A DNA stretch of 64,000 bases, taken from Dyella sp. BiH032. Lineage in GTDB: Bacteria > Pseudomonadota > Gammaproteobacteria > Xanthomonadales > Rhodanobacteraceae. A program made the translations under genes and the position numbers. The notes beneath the pieces are model-generated. The model did no database searches. It saw nothing but the letters and a program-made list of their open reading frames with translations, and had not been told where the DNA came from. Below, piece by piece: positions 18,542-26,740 of this stretch. The stretch spans positions 1,178,001 to 1,242,000 of the forward strand of contig NZ_CP134867.1 in NCBI RefSeq assembly GCF_031954525.1, written 5' to 3'. How positions within the stretch are numbered: the stretch's first letter is position 1; every line of letters starts with the position of its first letter.

Positions 18542-19048
18542 TCAACGCCACCACGCGACGACGCTATCGACGACCGACGCCAACGGTTCCGTCGCGCGAA
18601 CCGTCAGCACCCGTGGCTCGCCGGTCGGTGGCTCCAGGTCGCGAAACTGACTGTCGATCAACGTCGCCGGCATGAAATGCCCAGGGCGATGCGCCACACG
18701 CTCGGCGGCCTCGGCCGGCGTCAGAGCCAGGTAGACGAAGCCCACATCCGGTACGGCGGCGCGCAAGGTATCGCGATAACGGCGCTTGAGCGCGGAACAG
18801 GCGAGTACGGCGGTGTCGCCGGTGGCGATGGCTTTCGCCAGTTCCTCGCCCAGTCGCGCGAGCCAGCCGGCGCGGTCGGCGTCGTCCAGCGGGATGCCCG
18901 CGCTCATCTTGCGGATGTTGCTCTCGGGGTGGAACGCATCGCCTTCGATCATCCGCGCGCCGGTGTGCAAGCACAGCGCCGCGCCCACGGTGGACTTGCC
19001 GCAGCCGGCCACGCCCATCACCACCACCGCAGGCATCGTCTCCGGCAT
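18542..19048 (-). CDS. gntK: Gluconokinase
   Basis: 168 residues, the usual size for the GntK family. It has the P-loop GVAGCGKSTVG, followed by EGDAFHPESNIRKMSAGIPLDDADRAGWL, the family's substrate and Mg2+ region, and ACSALKRRYRD. It phosphorylates D-gluconate to 6-phosphogluconate, feeding the Entner-Doudoroff or pentose phosphate route. The start at 19048 lies 4 bases after the VOC gene stop; an ATG four codons later behind GGAG is possible. It forms a likely operon with the VOC and tetR genes upstream. Confidence 0.92.
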   Translation of the reverse strand: MPETMPAVVVMGVAGCGKSTVGAALCLHTGARMIEGDAFHPESNIRKMSAGIPLDDADRAGWLARLGEELAKAIATGDTAVLACSALKRRYRDTLRAAVPDVGFVYLALTPAEAAERVAHRPGHFMPATLIDSQFRDLEPPTGEPRVLTVRATEPLASVVDSVVAWWR

Positions 19049-19052
19049 GTCG

Positions 19053-19421
19053 TTACAGCGGCTCGCCCAGGTACAGGGTGTGACCCTGGTCGTCATGGAG
19101 GACGACTTCGCGCGTGCCCCAGGGCGTTTCGTGCACGTCCTCCACCAAGGTGACGCCGAGCGACTTCAGCCGGTCCGCGGCGGCGGCGACGCCTTCGGTC
19201 TGAAGATACAGATGTAGATGGCCGCCATGCTGGACGTATGCGATGGAGGGGTCTTTGTCGTCCACGCGCTTGAGATGCACGAGCTGGTCGCCCGCGCGCA
19301 GCCCGACGTAGAAATCCTCGTAGTTGAACTCGACCGCGAAGCCCAGCATACGCGTGTAGAAGTCGACGGAGGCGGTGATGTCGGTGGTGCGCAGCTGCGG
19401 GATGATGCCGGTGATCGTCAT
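19053..19421 (-). CDS. VOC-fold (glyoxalase/bleomycin-resistance-like) protein
   Basis: 122 residues with the paired beta-alpha-beta-beta-beta motif of the vicinal oxygen chelate fold: PQLRTTDITASVDFYTRMLG at the N terminus and WGTREVVLHDDQGHTLYLGE at the C terminus. Relatives bind metals or small hydrophobic compounds, and some confer drug resistance. The specific function is unknown. It sits between the pump regulator gene (28 bases upstream) and gluconokinase (4 bases downstream), all on the minus strand. Confidence 0.85.
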   Translation of the reverse strand: MTITGIIPQLRTTDITASVDFYTRMLGFAVEFNYEDFYVGLRAGDQLVHLKRVDDKDPSIAYVQHGGHLHLYLQTEGVAAAADRLKSLGVTLVEDVHETPWGTREVVLHDDQGHTLYLGEPL

Positions 19422-19449
19422 GAGGCCTCCGCTGCGGCAGCGCCGTACG

Positions 19450-20058
19450 CTATTTGAAGAACGTCGCGTTGAAGATCACGCCCAGCGTGTGCTGCGCGGC
19501 TTCATCCGTCAGCTCCTTGGGAGCGGTTTCGTTGAAGAACCGCATGCCGTCGATCAGCGCCATGGTGCCGTACGCCAGGTTCTTGGGCGGGGCGGGCGGC
19601 TCGATGCCGCGCAGCTTGAAGAACTGCTCGATGATGTGCGCGATGTCGTCGCGCTTCTCGGCGCAGTAGGCATTGAGGCGGACGCGGAACTTCGCGTCGC
19701 GCAGCGCCAGCAGGCGCGCTTCGGCCCACAGGATGAAGTTTTTCTCGTCGCGGTAGACCTGCACGTAGTACTGCGAGATCTGCTCCTGCATGTCCGCCAT
19801 GGACAGGGGCGCGTCCAGGATCTTCTGCAGGTCCTGGCGCACGCACTGGTGGTCCTGGCTGAGCAGGGCGATGAACAGGTCGGCCTTGCTCTTGAAGTTG
19901 GAATAGAACGCGCCGCGCGTATAGCCGGCCTGCGCGACGATGTCCTCGACGCTCGCTGCTGCGAAGCCCTTCTTGGCGATCACGTGCGCGGCCGCTTCCA
20001 GCAGACGCTGGTAGGTCTGGTCTCGGCTTTCTTCGCGGGTGAGTCGTTTGCGCGCCAT
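19450..20058 (-). CDS. TetR-family repressor, probable regulator of the divergent RND pump
   Basis: 202 residues. The N-terminal helix-turn-helix is clear (RLLEAAAHVIAKKGFAAASV, then AGYTRGAFYSNFKSKADLF). The C-terminal ligand domain is of AcrR/TtgR size. MARKRLTREESR is a typical start and places the ATG at 20058; the frame runs further upstream without TetR character. It is divergent from the RND operon, and a palindrome at 20097-20130 lies between the two starts. By analogy with AcrR it should repress the pump and itself until a drug binds. Confidence 0.9.
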   Translation of the reverse strand: MARKRLTREESRDQTYQRLLEAAAHVIAKKGFAAASVEDIVAQAGYTRGAFYSNFKSKADLFIALLSQDHQCVRQDLQKILDAPLSMADMQEQISQYYVQVYRDEKNFILWAEARLLALRDAKFRVRLNAYCAEKRDDIAHIIEQFFKLRGIEPPAPPKNLAYGTMALIDGMRFFNETAPKELTDEAAQHTLGVIFNATFFK

Positions 20059-20096
20059 GCAGGCATCGTACCACGTAGGCCGGAAGTCACCATTTG

Positions 20097-20130
20097 AATA
20101 CCTTGTTGTACTCAAATACAACACTGTATT
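20097..20130. promoter_or_regulatory. Palindromic operator between tetR and the RND operon
   Basis: Arms AATACCTTGTTGTA (20097-20110) and TACAACACTGTATT (20117-20130) are inverted repeats with 12 of 14 positions matching, separated by CTCAAA. The site is AT-rich in a GC-rich region and sits between the two divergent starts, where both promoters must be. This is what a TetR-type operator looks like; binding is inferred. Confidence 0.75.
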
Positions 20131-20207
20131 AGAGTTCGTTGCCGTATCAAGGCGACGGCCGCATTCCGGGCCGCCACATGGACTCCCCTCCCCACAGGAA
20201 TTGGCTC

Positions 20208-21335
20208 GTGACACATCGACATTTCCCGGCGCGCCGCGCGCGCCAGGCCGCCGCATGGTTGGCCGCCGCATCGGCTCTGGCGCTCGCCGGCTGCGGCCAC
20301 AAGGCGCCCGAAGCCGAAGCCGCGCGACCCGTCATCGCGCTGCCCGCCCCGGCAGCCGAAGGTACGCAGGCCCTGCGTTTCCCGGGCGAGATCCACGCCC
20401 GCTACGAGATGCCGCTGGCCTTCCGCGTTCCCGGCCAGCTCATCTCCCGTGAGGCGCGGCTGGGCGACATCGTGAAGAAGGGCCAGGAGCTGGCCCGCCT
20501 GGACGACGCCGACGCGGACAAGAACGAGGCTTCCGCCCGCGCCGCGCTGGAAGCGGCCGAGCACCGGCTCACGTACGCCACTCAGCAGCGCGACCGCGAC
20601 GAAGCCCAGGCCAAGGACAACCTGATCAGCCAGATGCAGCTGGAGCAGACGCGCGACGCCTATGCCTCCGCGCTGTCCGCGCACTCTCAGGCGAAGCAGC
20701 AGTACGAGCTGGCGCGCAACCAGCGCCGCTACAACACCCTCGTCGCCGATCGCGACGGCGCCATCACCAGCGAGCATGCCGAGGTCGGGCAGGTGCTGGC
20801 GGCGGGGCAGGCGGTATTCGGTTTTGCGTGGTCGGGCGAGCGCGACGTCTATGTCGACGTGCCCGAGGACCGGGTGGCCACAGTGAAGCCGGGGCAGGCG
20901 GCGAGCGTGTCCCTGCTGTCAGTCGGCGGCCAGCCGCTGGCCGCCCACGTGCGGGAGGTCGCCCCAGCCGCCGATCCGCAGACGCGTACCTACCGCGTGA
21001 AGCTCGGCCTGGATGCGCCCGACCCCCACGTGCGCCTGGGCATGACCGCGGACGTGGCGTTCGCCGGCGAAGCCGGCCCCGGCAAGGCCGTGCGTCTGCC
21101 GGCCACCGCGCTGTTCCACCAGGGCGAGAAGCCCGCGGTCTGGGTGGTGCGCGCTGCCGATTCCACCTTGGAACTGCGCCCCGTCACCGTCCTGCGCTAC
21201 GGCGAGCGCGACGTGTTCGTCGGCACCGGCCTGGAAGCGGGCGAGCGCGTGGTGATGCAAGGCGTCCACGCGGTGAGCGCCGGCGAGAAAGTCGCGCCGA
21301 TGGCGCCGCCGCACGCCGAGGACAGCCCGCTATGA
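20208..21335 (+). CDS. RND efflux periplasmic adaptor lipoprotein
   Basis: 375 residues. A lipobox ends the leader (LALAGC), so it is an acylated periplasmic protein. The body follows the membrane-fusion-protein plan: lipoyl halves around VPGQLISREARLGDIVKKGQ and SEHAEVGQVLAAGQ, a helical hairpin between them (about residues 95-155), then beta-barrel segments. It bridges the inner-membrane pump to the outer-membrane channel. ACAGGAA sits 8 bases before the GTG at 20208, which I chose; an ATG at 20178 is in frame. The stop overlaps the pump start (ATGA). Confidence 0.9.
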   Translation: MTHRHFPARRARQAAAWLAAASALALAGCGHKAPEAEAARPVIALPAPAAEGTQALRFPGEIHARYEMPLAFRVPGQLISREARLGDIVKKGQELARLDDADADKNEASARAALEAAEHRLTYATQQRDRDEAQAKDNLISQMQLEQTRDAYASALSAHSQAKQQYELARNQRRYNTLVADRDGAITSEHAEVGQVLAAGQAVFGFAWSGERDVYVDVPEDRVATVKPGQAASVSLLSVGGQPLAAHVREVAPAADPQTRTYRVKLGLDAPDPHVRLGMTADVAFAGEAGPGKAVRLPATALFHQGEKPAVWVVRAADSTLELRPVTVLRYGERDVFVGTGLEAGERVVMQGVHAVSAGEKVAPMAPPHAEDSPL

Positions 21336-24300
21336 CGCAGCCCGCGAATCCAGGAAGCGGCCACGACGAAGGCCGCTTCAATCTCTCGGCGTGGGCGCTG
21401 CGCCATCAGTCCTTCGTGTTCTTCCTGATGGGGATGATCGCGCTGTTCGGCATGCTGTCGTACAGCCGCCTGTCGCAGTCGGAAGACCCGCCCTTCACCT
21501 TCAAGGTGATGGTGATCCAGACCTACTGGCCCGGCGCCGATGCCAAGCAGGTGCAGGACCAGGTCACCGACCGCATCTCGCGCAAGCTGCAGGAAACGCC
21601 GTCGATCGACTTCCTGCGCAGCTACTCGCGCCCGGGCGAGTCGCTGATCTTCTTCAACATCAAGGATTCCGCGCCTGCCTCCAGCGTGCCCGACACCTGG
21701 TACCAGGTGCGCAAGAAGGTGGGCGACATCCGCGCCCAGTTGCCGCCCGGCGTGCAGGGGCCATTCTTCAACGACGAGTTCGGCGACGTCTACACCAATA
21801 TCTATGCGCTGGAAGGCGACGGGTTCACGCCGGCCCAGCTGCACGACTATGCTGACCAGCTGCGCGCCGAACTGCTGCGCGTGCCCGGCGTAGGCAAGGT
21901 GGATTTCCTCGGCGACCAGAACCAGCGCATCACCATCGAAGTTCCCAACGCGCGCCTGTCCAAGCTGGGCATCAGCCCGCAGCAGATCGCGCAGGCCATC
22001 AACGCGCAGAACGCCGTGGCCAACGCCGGCGTGATGAGCACGGGCGACGATCGCGTCTACGTGCGCCCCACCGGCCAGTTCAACGACGTGGCCGCGCTGG
22101 AGAACACCCTGCTGCGCGTGGGCGAGCGCAGCTTCCGCCTGGGCGACATCGCCACCATCAAGCGCGGCTACGACGATCCGCCCAGCCAGCAGATGCGCTT
22201 CATGTCGCAGCAGGTGCTGGGCGTCGGCATCACCATGCAGCCGGGCGGCGATGTGATCCACCTCGGCAAGGCGCTGGACCAGGCGACGAAGGACTTGCAG
22301 AAGCGCCTGCCCGCCGGCCTCAAGCTTGCCGAAGTCACCAGCATGCCGCATGCCGTCGCGCATTCGGTCGATGACTTCCTTGAATCTGTCGCCGAAGCGG
22401 TTGCCATCGTGCTGCTGGTCAGCCTGATCAGCCTGGGCCTGCGCACCGGCATGGTGGTGGTGATCTCCATCCCCTTCGTGCTCGCCGCCACCGCGTTGTG
22501 CATGGAACTGATGGGCATCGGCCTGCACAAGGTCTCGCTCGGCACCCTGGTGCTGGCGCTGGGCCTGCTGGTGGACGATGCGATCATCGCGGTCGAGATG
22601 ATGGCCGTGAAGCTGGAGCAGGGCTGGAGCCGCACGCGCGCCGCGGCCTTCGCCTATACCAGCACGGCGTTCCCCATGCTCACCGGCACGCTGGTCACGG
22701 TGTCCGGCTTCCTGCCGATCGCGCTGGCCAAGTCGGGCACGGGCGAATACACGCGCTCGATCTTCGAGGTCTCCGCTATCGCGCTGCTGGTGTCCTGGCT
22801 GGCGGCGGTGATCCTGATTCCCCTGCTCGGCTATCACCTCCTGCCGGAGCATCACGCGCGGACCCAGCCCGGCGACGAATGGTGGGCGCGTTTCCTGCCC
22901 GCGCGCTGGCGCGAGGCGCGGCGTGCCGGCGCCAAGCAACGCCCGGAACATGGCGGCGACATCGAGATCTACGACACGCCGTTCTATCAGCGTTTCCGCG
23001 GCATGCTCGATTACTGCCTGAAGCACCGCGCGCTGGTGCTGGTGGTGACGGTCGCGCTCTTCATCGTGTCCATGGCCGGCTTCGGTCTGGTGCCCAAGCA
23101 GTTCTTCCCCAGCTCCGACCGTCCCGAACTGCTGGTAGATCTGCGCCTGCCCGAGGGCGGTTCCTTCGATGCCACGCTGGCGCAGGTCAAGCGCATGGAG
23201 AACGTGCTGAAGGAGCGCAAGGAAGTCGCCAACTACGTCAGCTTCGTCGGCAGCGGCGCGCCGCGCTTCTACCTGCCGCTGGACCAGCAGCTGGCCCAGC
23301 CGAACTTTGCCCAGTTCGTGGTCACCGCCAAGGACGTGGAGAACCGCGAAGCCCTGGCGAAATACCTGGACGGCGTACTGGCGCGCGACTTCGCCGCCGT
23401 GCGCACCCGCGTGAGCCGGTTGGAGAACGGCCCGCCGGTCGGTTTCCCGGTGCAGTTCCGCGTCAGCGGCGACGACATCGCCACCGTGCGCGGCATCGCC
23501 GAGAAGCTGGCGGGCGTGATGCGCGCCGACCCGCGCACCCGTAACGTGCAGTTCGATTGGGACGAACCGGCGGAACGCTCCGTGCGCTTCGAGATCGACC
23601 AGGCCGCCGCGCGCCGCCTCGGCGTCACCTCGCAGGACGTGGCGGACTTCCTCGCCATGTCGCTGTCGGGTACCACGGTCACGCAGTACCGCGAGCGCGA
23701 CAAGCTGATCGCCGTGGACCTGCGGGCGCCGAAGAACGAGCGCGTGCATCCCGACCAGATCGAGCACCTCGCGCTGCCCACGCCGGGCGGCGCGGCGATA
23801 CCGCTCGCCCAGCTCGGCAAGGTGCACTACGGGTTGGAATACGGCGTGATCTGGGCGCGCGACCGGCAACCGTCGATCAACGTGCAGGCCGACACGCGCA
23901 ACGGCGCGCAGGGCCTGGACGTGACCAACGCCATCGACGCCAAGCTGGGCGAGTTGCGCAAGCAACTGCCGGTGGGCTATCGCATCGAGGTCGGCGGTTC
24001 GGTAGAGCAGAACGCCAAGGCCCAGGGTTCGATCAATGCGCAGATGCCGCTGATGATGATCGCCGTGCTCACCTTGCTGATGATCCAGCTGCAGAGCATC
24101 GGCCGCACCTTCATGGTGGTGCTGACCGCGCCGCTGGGCCTGATCGGCGTGATCGTGTCGCTGCTCGTGTTCCGCCAGCCGTTCGGCTTCGTGGCGATGC
24201 TCGGCACCATCGCCATGTTCGGCATCATCATGCGCAACTCGGTGATCCTGGTGGACCAGATCGAGCAGGACATCCGCGACGGCCACTCGCGCTGGGAGGC

Positions 24301-24529
24301 GATCGTCGGGGCCACCGTGCGGCGCTTCCGCCCGATCACGCTCACCGCCGCCGCGGCCGTGCTGGCGCTCATCCCGCTGCTGCGCAGCAACTTCTTCGGC
24401 CCGATGGCCACTGCGCTGATGGGCGGCATCACGGTTGCCACCATCCTCACCCTGTTCTATCTGCCGGCGCTGTACGCCGCCTGGTACCGCGTCAAGGCCG
24501 ACGAGGCACCGAAGGAGATCGCCCCATGA
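21332..24529 (+). CDS. RND efflux transporter permease
   Basis: 1065 residues with twelve membrane helices and two large periplasmic loops in the HAE-type RND arrangement. The proton-relay aspartates are in [14 protein letters not shown] (about D415/D416). The helix-10 position that is Lys in AcrB reads MRNSVILVDQ here. That suits the TriC/MexK-like branch better than AcrB. The pump exports hydrophobic compounds using the proton gradient; the substrate range is unknown. The start overlaps the adaptor stop, and its stop overlaps the outer-membrane factor start, so all three genes are coupled. Confidence 0.92.
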   Translation: MTQPANPGSGHDEGRFNLSAWALRHQSFVFFLMGMIALFGMLSYSRLSQSEDPPFTFKVMVIQTYWPGADAKQVQDQVTDRISRKLQETPSIDFLRSYSRPGESLIFFNIKDSAPASSVPDTWYQVRKKVGDIRAQLPPGVQGPFFNDEFGDVYTNIYALEGDGFTPAQLHDYADQLRAELLRVPGVGKVDFLGDQNQRITIEVPNARLSKLGISPQQIAQAINAQNAVANAGVMSTGDDRVYVRPTGQFNDVAALENTLLRVGERSFRLGDIATIKRGYDDPPSQQMRFMSQQVLGVGITMQPGGDVIHLGKALDQATKDLQKRLPAGLKLAEVTSMPHAVAHSVDDFLESVAEAVAIVLLVSLISLGLRTGMVVVISIPFVLAATALCMELMGIGLHKVSLGTLVLALGLLVDDAIIAVEMMAVKLEQGWSRTRAAAFAYTSTAFPMLTGTLVTVSGFLPIALAKSGTGEYTRSIFEVSAIALLVSWLAAVILIPLLGYHLLPEHHARTQPGDEWWARFLPARWREARRAGAKQRPEHGGDIEIYDTPFYQRFRGMLDYCLKHRALVLVVTVALFIVSMAGFGLVPKQFFPSSDRPELLVDLRLPEGGSFDATLAQVKRMENVLKERKEVANYVSFVGSGAPRFYLPLDQQLAQPNFAQFVVTAKDVENREALAKYLDGVLARDFAAVRTRVSRLENGPPVGFPVQFRVSGDDIATVRGIAEKLAGVMRADPRTRNVQFDWDEPAERSVRFEIDQAAARRLGVTSQDVADFLAMSLSGTTVTQYRERDKLIAVDLRAPKNERVHPDQIEHLALPTPGGAAIPLAQLGKVHYGLEYGVIWARDRQPSINVQADTRNGAQGLDVTNAIDAKLGELRKQLPVGYRIEVGGSVEQNAKAQGSINAQMPLMMIAVLTLLMIQLQSIGRTFMVVLTAPLGLIGVIVSLLVFRQPFGFVAMLGTIAMFGIIMRNSVILVDQIEQDIRDGHSRWEAIVGATVRRFRPITLTAAAAVLALIPLLRSNFFGPMATALMGGITVATILTLFYLPALYAAWYRVKADEAPKEIAP

Positions 24530-25977
24530 TGCGTTTTCATCCCGTCCGCGCCACGGCTCTGGCCATGGCGCTCGGCTTGGCCGGCTGTTCCTTCGCGCCG
24601 CCGGCGAAGCCGCCCCAGGCACCGGACCCCGCGCATTACACGGTGGCGCCGACGCCCTCGGCCAGCGCGGAAGCGCAGGGCGTGGCGCAGCGCTTCGCGC
24701 TGGGCGCGCGCGCCGTGCCGGAGTGGTGGAAGGCCTACGGTTCGGCGGACCTCGATGCGCTGGTCGACGAAGGGTTGCGCAACAGCCCTTCCTTGGACGC
24801 GGCGCGCCACACGCTCGAATCGGTGCGGCAGCAATACCGCGCGGTGGTCGGCGACACGCTGTGGCCGTCGCTCGACGCCGGCGGGCAGGTGAGCCGGCAG
24901 CGTGCGCTCGGCCTGCCCAACCTGGGCAAGCCGACCAACATCTACAACGTGTACGCCGGGCAGTTGCAGCTGAGCTACGACTTCGATCTGTTCGGCGTGT
25001 CGCGCAACGAAGTGAAGCAGGCCGCGGCGCAGGTGGACGCGCAGTCCTACCAGTTCGATGCGGCGCGGCGCGCGCTGGCGGCGAACATCGTCATCACGGC
25101 GGTGAATGCGTCGGCGCTGGCCGAACAGGTGCAGGCCACGGAGCGGTTGGCAGCGCTGGCGCGTGAGCAGGTCGAACTCACCGGCAAGGCCTACCGCCTC
25201 GGCGCCGCGGCGCATGAGGATGTGCTCGCGGCGCAACGCAGTGCCGCCTCCATCGAAAGCAGCCTGCCGGCACTGCGTGCCCAAGCGATACGTGAACGCC
25301 ATGCCCTAGCCGTGCTGCTGGGACGCACGCCGGACCGCGCGCCGGAAGCACTCCCGCTGGCGAGCTTCACCTTGCCCGCGGACGTGCCGGTGTCGCTGCC
25401 GTCCGAACTGCTGAAGCAGCGCCCGGACGTGCTGGCGGCGGAGGCGGCGGTGCGCGCGGCCTCGGCGCAAGTCGGCGTCGCCACGGGCAATCTGTTTCCG
25501 CACTTGTCGCTGTCGGCCTCGCTGGGCTCGGCGGCTTTCGATAAGGCCAAGCTGTTTACCGGCGCGGGCACCATCTGGGGCGCCACGGCGTCGCTGACGC
25601 AGCCGATCTTCCACGGCGGTGCCCTGTGGGCGCAGCGCAAGGCGGCGATCGCTTCCTACGAGGCGGCCAACGCGCAGTACCGGCAGACCGTGCTGGGTGC
25701 GTTCCAGAACGTGGCCGATACGCTGACCGCGCTCGACCAGGACGCGCTGGCGCTTCAGGCGGCGCAGAGCGGCGCGGCCTCCGCGAAGCAGTCGCACGAC
25801 GACACCAAGCGCCGCTACGCGCTCGGTGCCGCGCCGTACCCGCTCACCCTGGCGACCGAGCAGCGCTGGCAGAACGCGCGGGTGCAGGAGATCCAGGCCA
25901 CGGCGTCGCGCCTGATCGATACGGCGGCGTTGTATCAGGCGATGGGCGAGCCTGTCGTCGACGTCGCTGTGAGATAG
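24526..25977 (+). CDS. Outer-membrane efflux lipoprotein (NodT/OprM family)
   Basis: 483 residues with a lipobox (GLAGC) and two repeats of the outer-membrane-factor fold. Typical markers are WWKAYGSADLDALVDEGLRN near the start, SYDFDLFG in the first beta segment, LLKQRPDVLAAEAAVRAA in the middle and LTQPIFHGG in the second beta segment. It forms the trimeric exit duct for the adaptor-pump pair upstream. GGAG precedes the ATG, which overlaps the pump stop. Confidence 0.92.
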   Translation: MMRFHPVRATALAMALGLAGCSFAPPAKPPQAPDPAHYTVAPTPSASAEAQGVAQRFALGARAVPEWWKAYGSADLDALVDEGLRNSPSLDAARHTLESVRQQYRAVVGDTLWPSLDAGGQVSRQRALGLPNLGKPTNIYNVYAGQLQLSYDFDLFGVSRNEVKQAAAQVDAQSYQFDAARRALAANIVITAVNASALAEQVQATERLAALAREQVELTGKAYRLGAAAHEDVLAAQRSAASIESSLPALRAQAIRERHALAVLLGRTPDRAPEALPLASFTLPADVPVSLPSELLKQRPDVLAAEAAVRAASAQVGVATGNLFPHLSLSASLGSAAFDKAKLFTGAGTIWGATASLTQPIFHGGALWAQRKAAIASYEAANAQYRQTVLGAFQNVADTLTALDQDALALQAAQSGAASAKQSHDDTKRRYALGAAPYPLTLATEQRWQNARVQEIQATASRLIDTAALYQAMGEPVVDVAVR

Positions 25978-25994
25978 CTCGAAGCGCCACTTAC

Positions 25995-26032
25995 TCCCTC
26001 TCCCCTCCGGGGAGAGGGCTGGGGTGAGGGGC
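25995..26032 (+). repeat. REP-like palindrome, copy 2
   Basis: CCCTCTCCCC-tcc-GGGGAGAGGG followed by CTGGGGTGAGGGG, directly behind the outer-membrane factor gene. It could act as an mRNA-stabilising or terminating hairpin for the RND operon. Confidence 0.8.
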
Positions 26033-26096
26033 ACCTACGGAGCGGTGAAGCGGAAGTTCTAAAGCACGCCTTCACTCCGTAGTGCCTCTTTCTCGA

Positions 26097-26148
26097 GCAC
26101 CCGCCCCTCATCTGGCTACCGCCATCTTCTCCCCGCAGGGGAGAAGAG
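26097..26148 (-). repeat. REP-like palindrome, copy 3 (inverted)
   Basis: On the minus strand: CTTCTCCCC-tgc-GGGGAGAAG, then a diverged spacer and GATGAGGGGCGGG. It faces copy 2 about 65 bases away, making an inverted pair as in BIME-type repeats. Confidence 0.75.
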
Positions 26149-26333
26149 TTCACTCGTTGGGTTGCCTAGGTCCTGCAGTTCGTATCTATGCGCCGGCGAA
26201 CGCCAACAAGCGCACGGCGCCCATGGGTGTCCGCCGTCATCCACCCAGGCCACACCGCTCTTTACGCAATCTATATGCTCCGCCGCACCTCGCCATATCG
26301 CTTCTTTACGCCCCCGGCGCGCACGATGGCGGC

Positions 26334-26576
26334 ATGAAAACAGTCGTCCGCAAGCCACAGCCCCCTCCGCTCCAGCTCCGCCTCGCGGGCATGATCGCGA
26401 GTGGCCTGGTGTTTCTGTTCTCCGTCGCGCAACTGACGGCGAGGAGCGGCGATGACGCCGGCGCCTGGCGATTCGCTGCCGTCGCCTCGTTCTATGCCGC
26501 GTTCCGCCTCGCTTTGAGCAGCGGCGAAAGCGACAAGCATGCCGTCGCGTCCAGGCGCCGCCATACGCTTCGTTGA
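26334..26576 (+). CDS. Small membrane protein of unknown function
   Basis: 80 residues. A hydrophobic segment (LAGMIASGLVFLFSVAQLTA) is followed by a weaker one (FAAVASFYAAFRLALSS), between charged ends. I do not recognise it. The ribosome-binding site is weak (GGCGG close to the ATG). The open frame extends upstream but without protein character, so the ATG at 26334 is the likeliest start. It could be a spurious frame; the membrane pattern is the only support. Confidence 0.45.
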   Translation: MKTVVRKPQPPPLQLRLAGMIASGLVFLFSVAQLTARSGDDAGAWRFAAVASFYAAFRLALSSGESDKHAVASRRRHTLR

Positions 26577-26589
26577 TGCATCCGCGCGG

Positions 26590-26690
26590 TTCCGATGCCC
26601 CGAAGGCTTGCGGCTGGGGGCCCTGGGGCGGGTATGCGGGCAGCGCCCTCGCGCTCACGGCTCCGGCCGCAAACCTTCCGGGCATCGGAA
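26590..26690. repeat. Long imperfect inverted repeat beside the terminator
   Basis: A 25-base arm at 26590-26614 is the reverse complement of 26666-26690 at 23 of 25 positions, with a 51-base spacer. The arms begin TTCCGATGCCC and end GGGCATCGGAA. The right arm touches the terminator at 26694. It has no coding explanation. Confidence 0.8.
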
Positions 26691-26693
26691 AAA

Positions 26694-26722
26694 GAAACCC
26701 GCCTCGAGGCGGGTTTCTTCGT
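26694..26722. terminator. Bidirectional terminator between convergent genes
   Basis: Perfect stem GAAACCCGCCTC / GAGGCGGGTTTC at 26694-26717, with an A run before it and a T-rich end. It separates the plus-strand small membrane gene from the minus-strand mannoside operon and can serve both. Confidence 0.85.
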
Positions 26723-26740
26723 TTCCATGAGGGGTGAGGC

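Noticed and set aside
20828..21331. N-terminal extension of the RND permease frame into the adaptor gene
   Set aside because: It is an arginine-rich shadow of the adaptor. The permease starts with NLSAWALRHQSFVFF after the ATG at 21332.
21197..24622. About 1140-codon minus-strand open frame opposite the first RND permease
   Set aside because: Same shadow effect; the plus strand has overlapping ATGA-coupled genes with all RND motifs.
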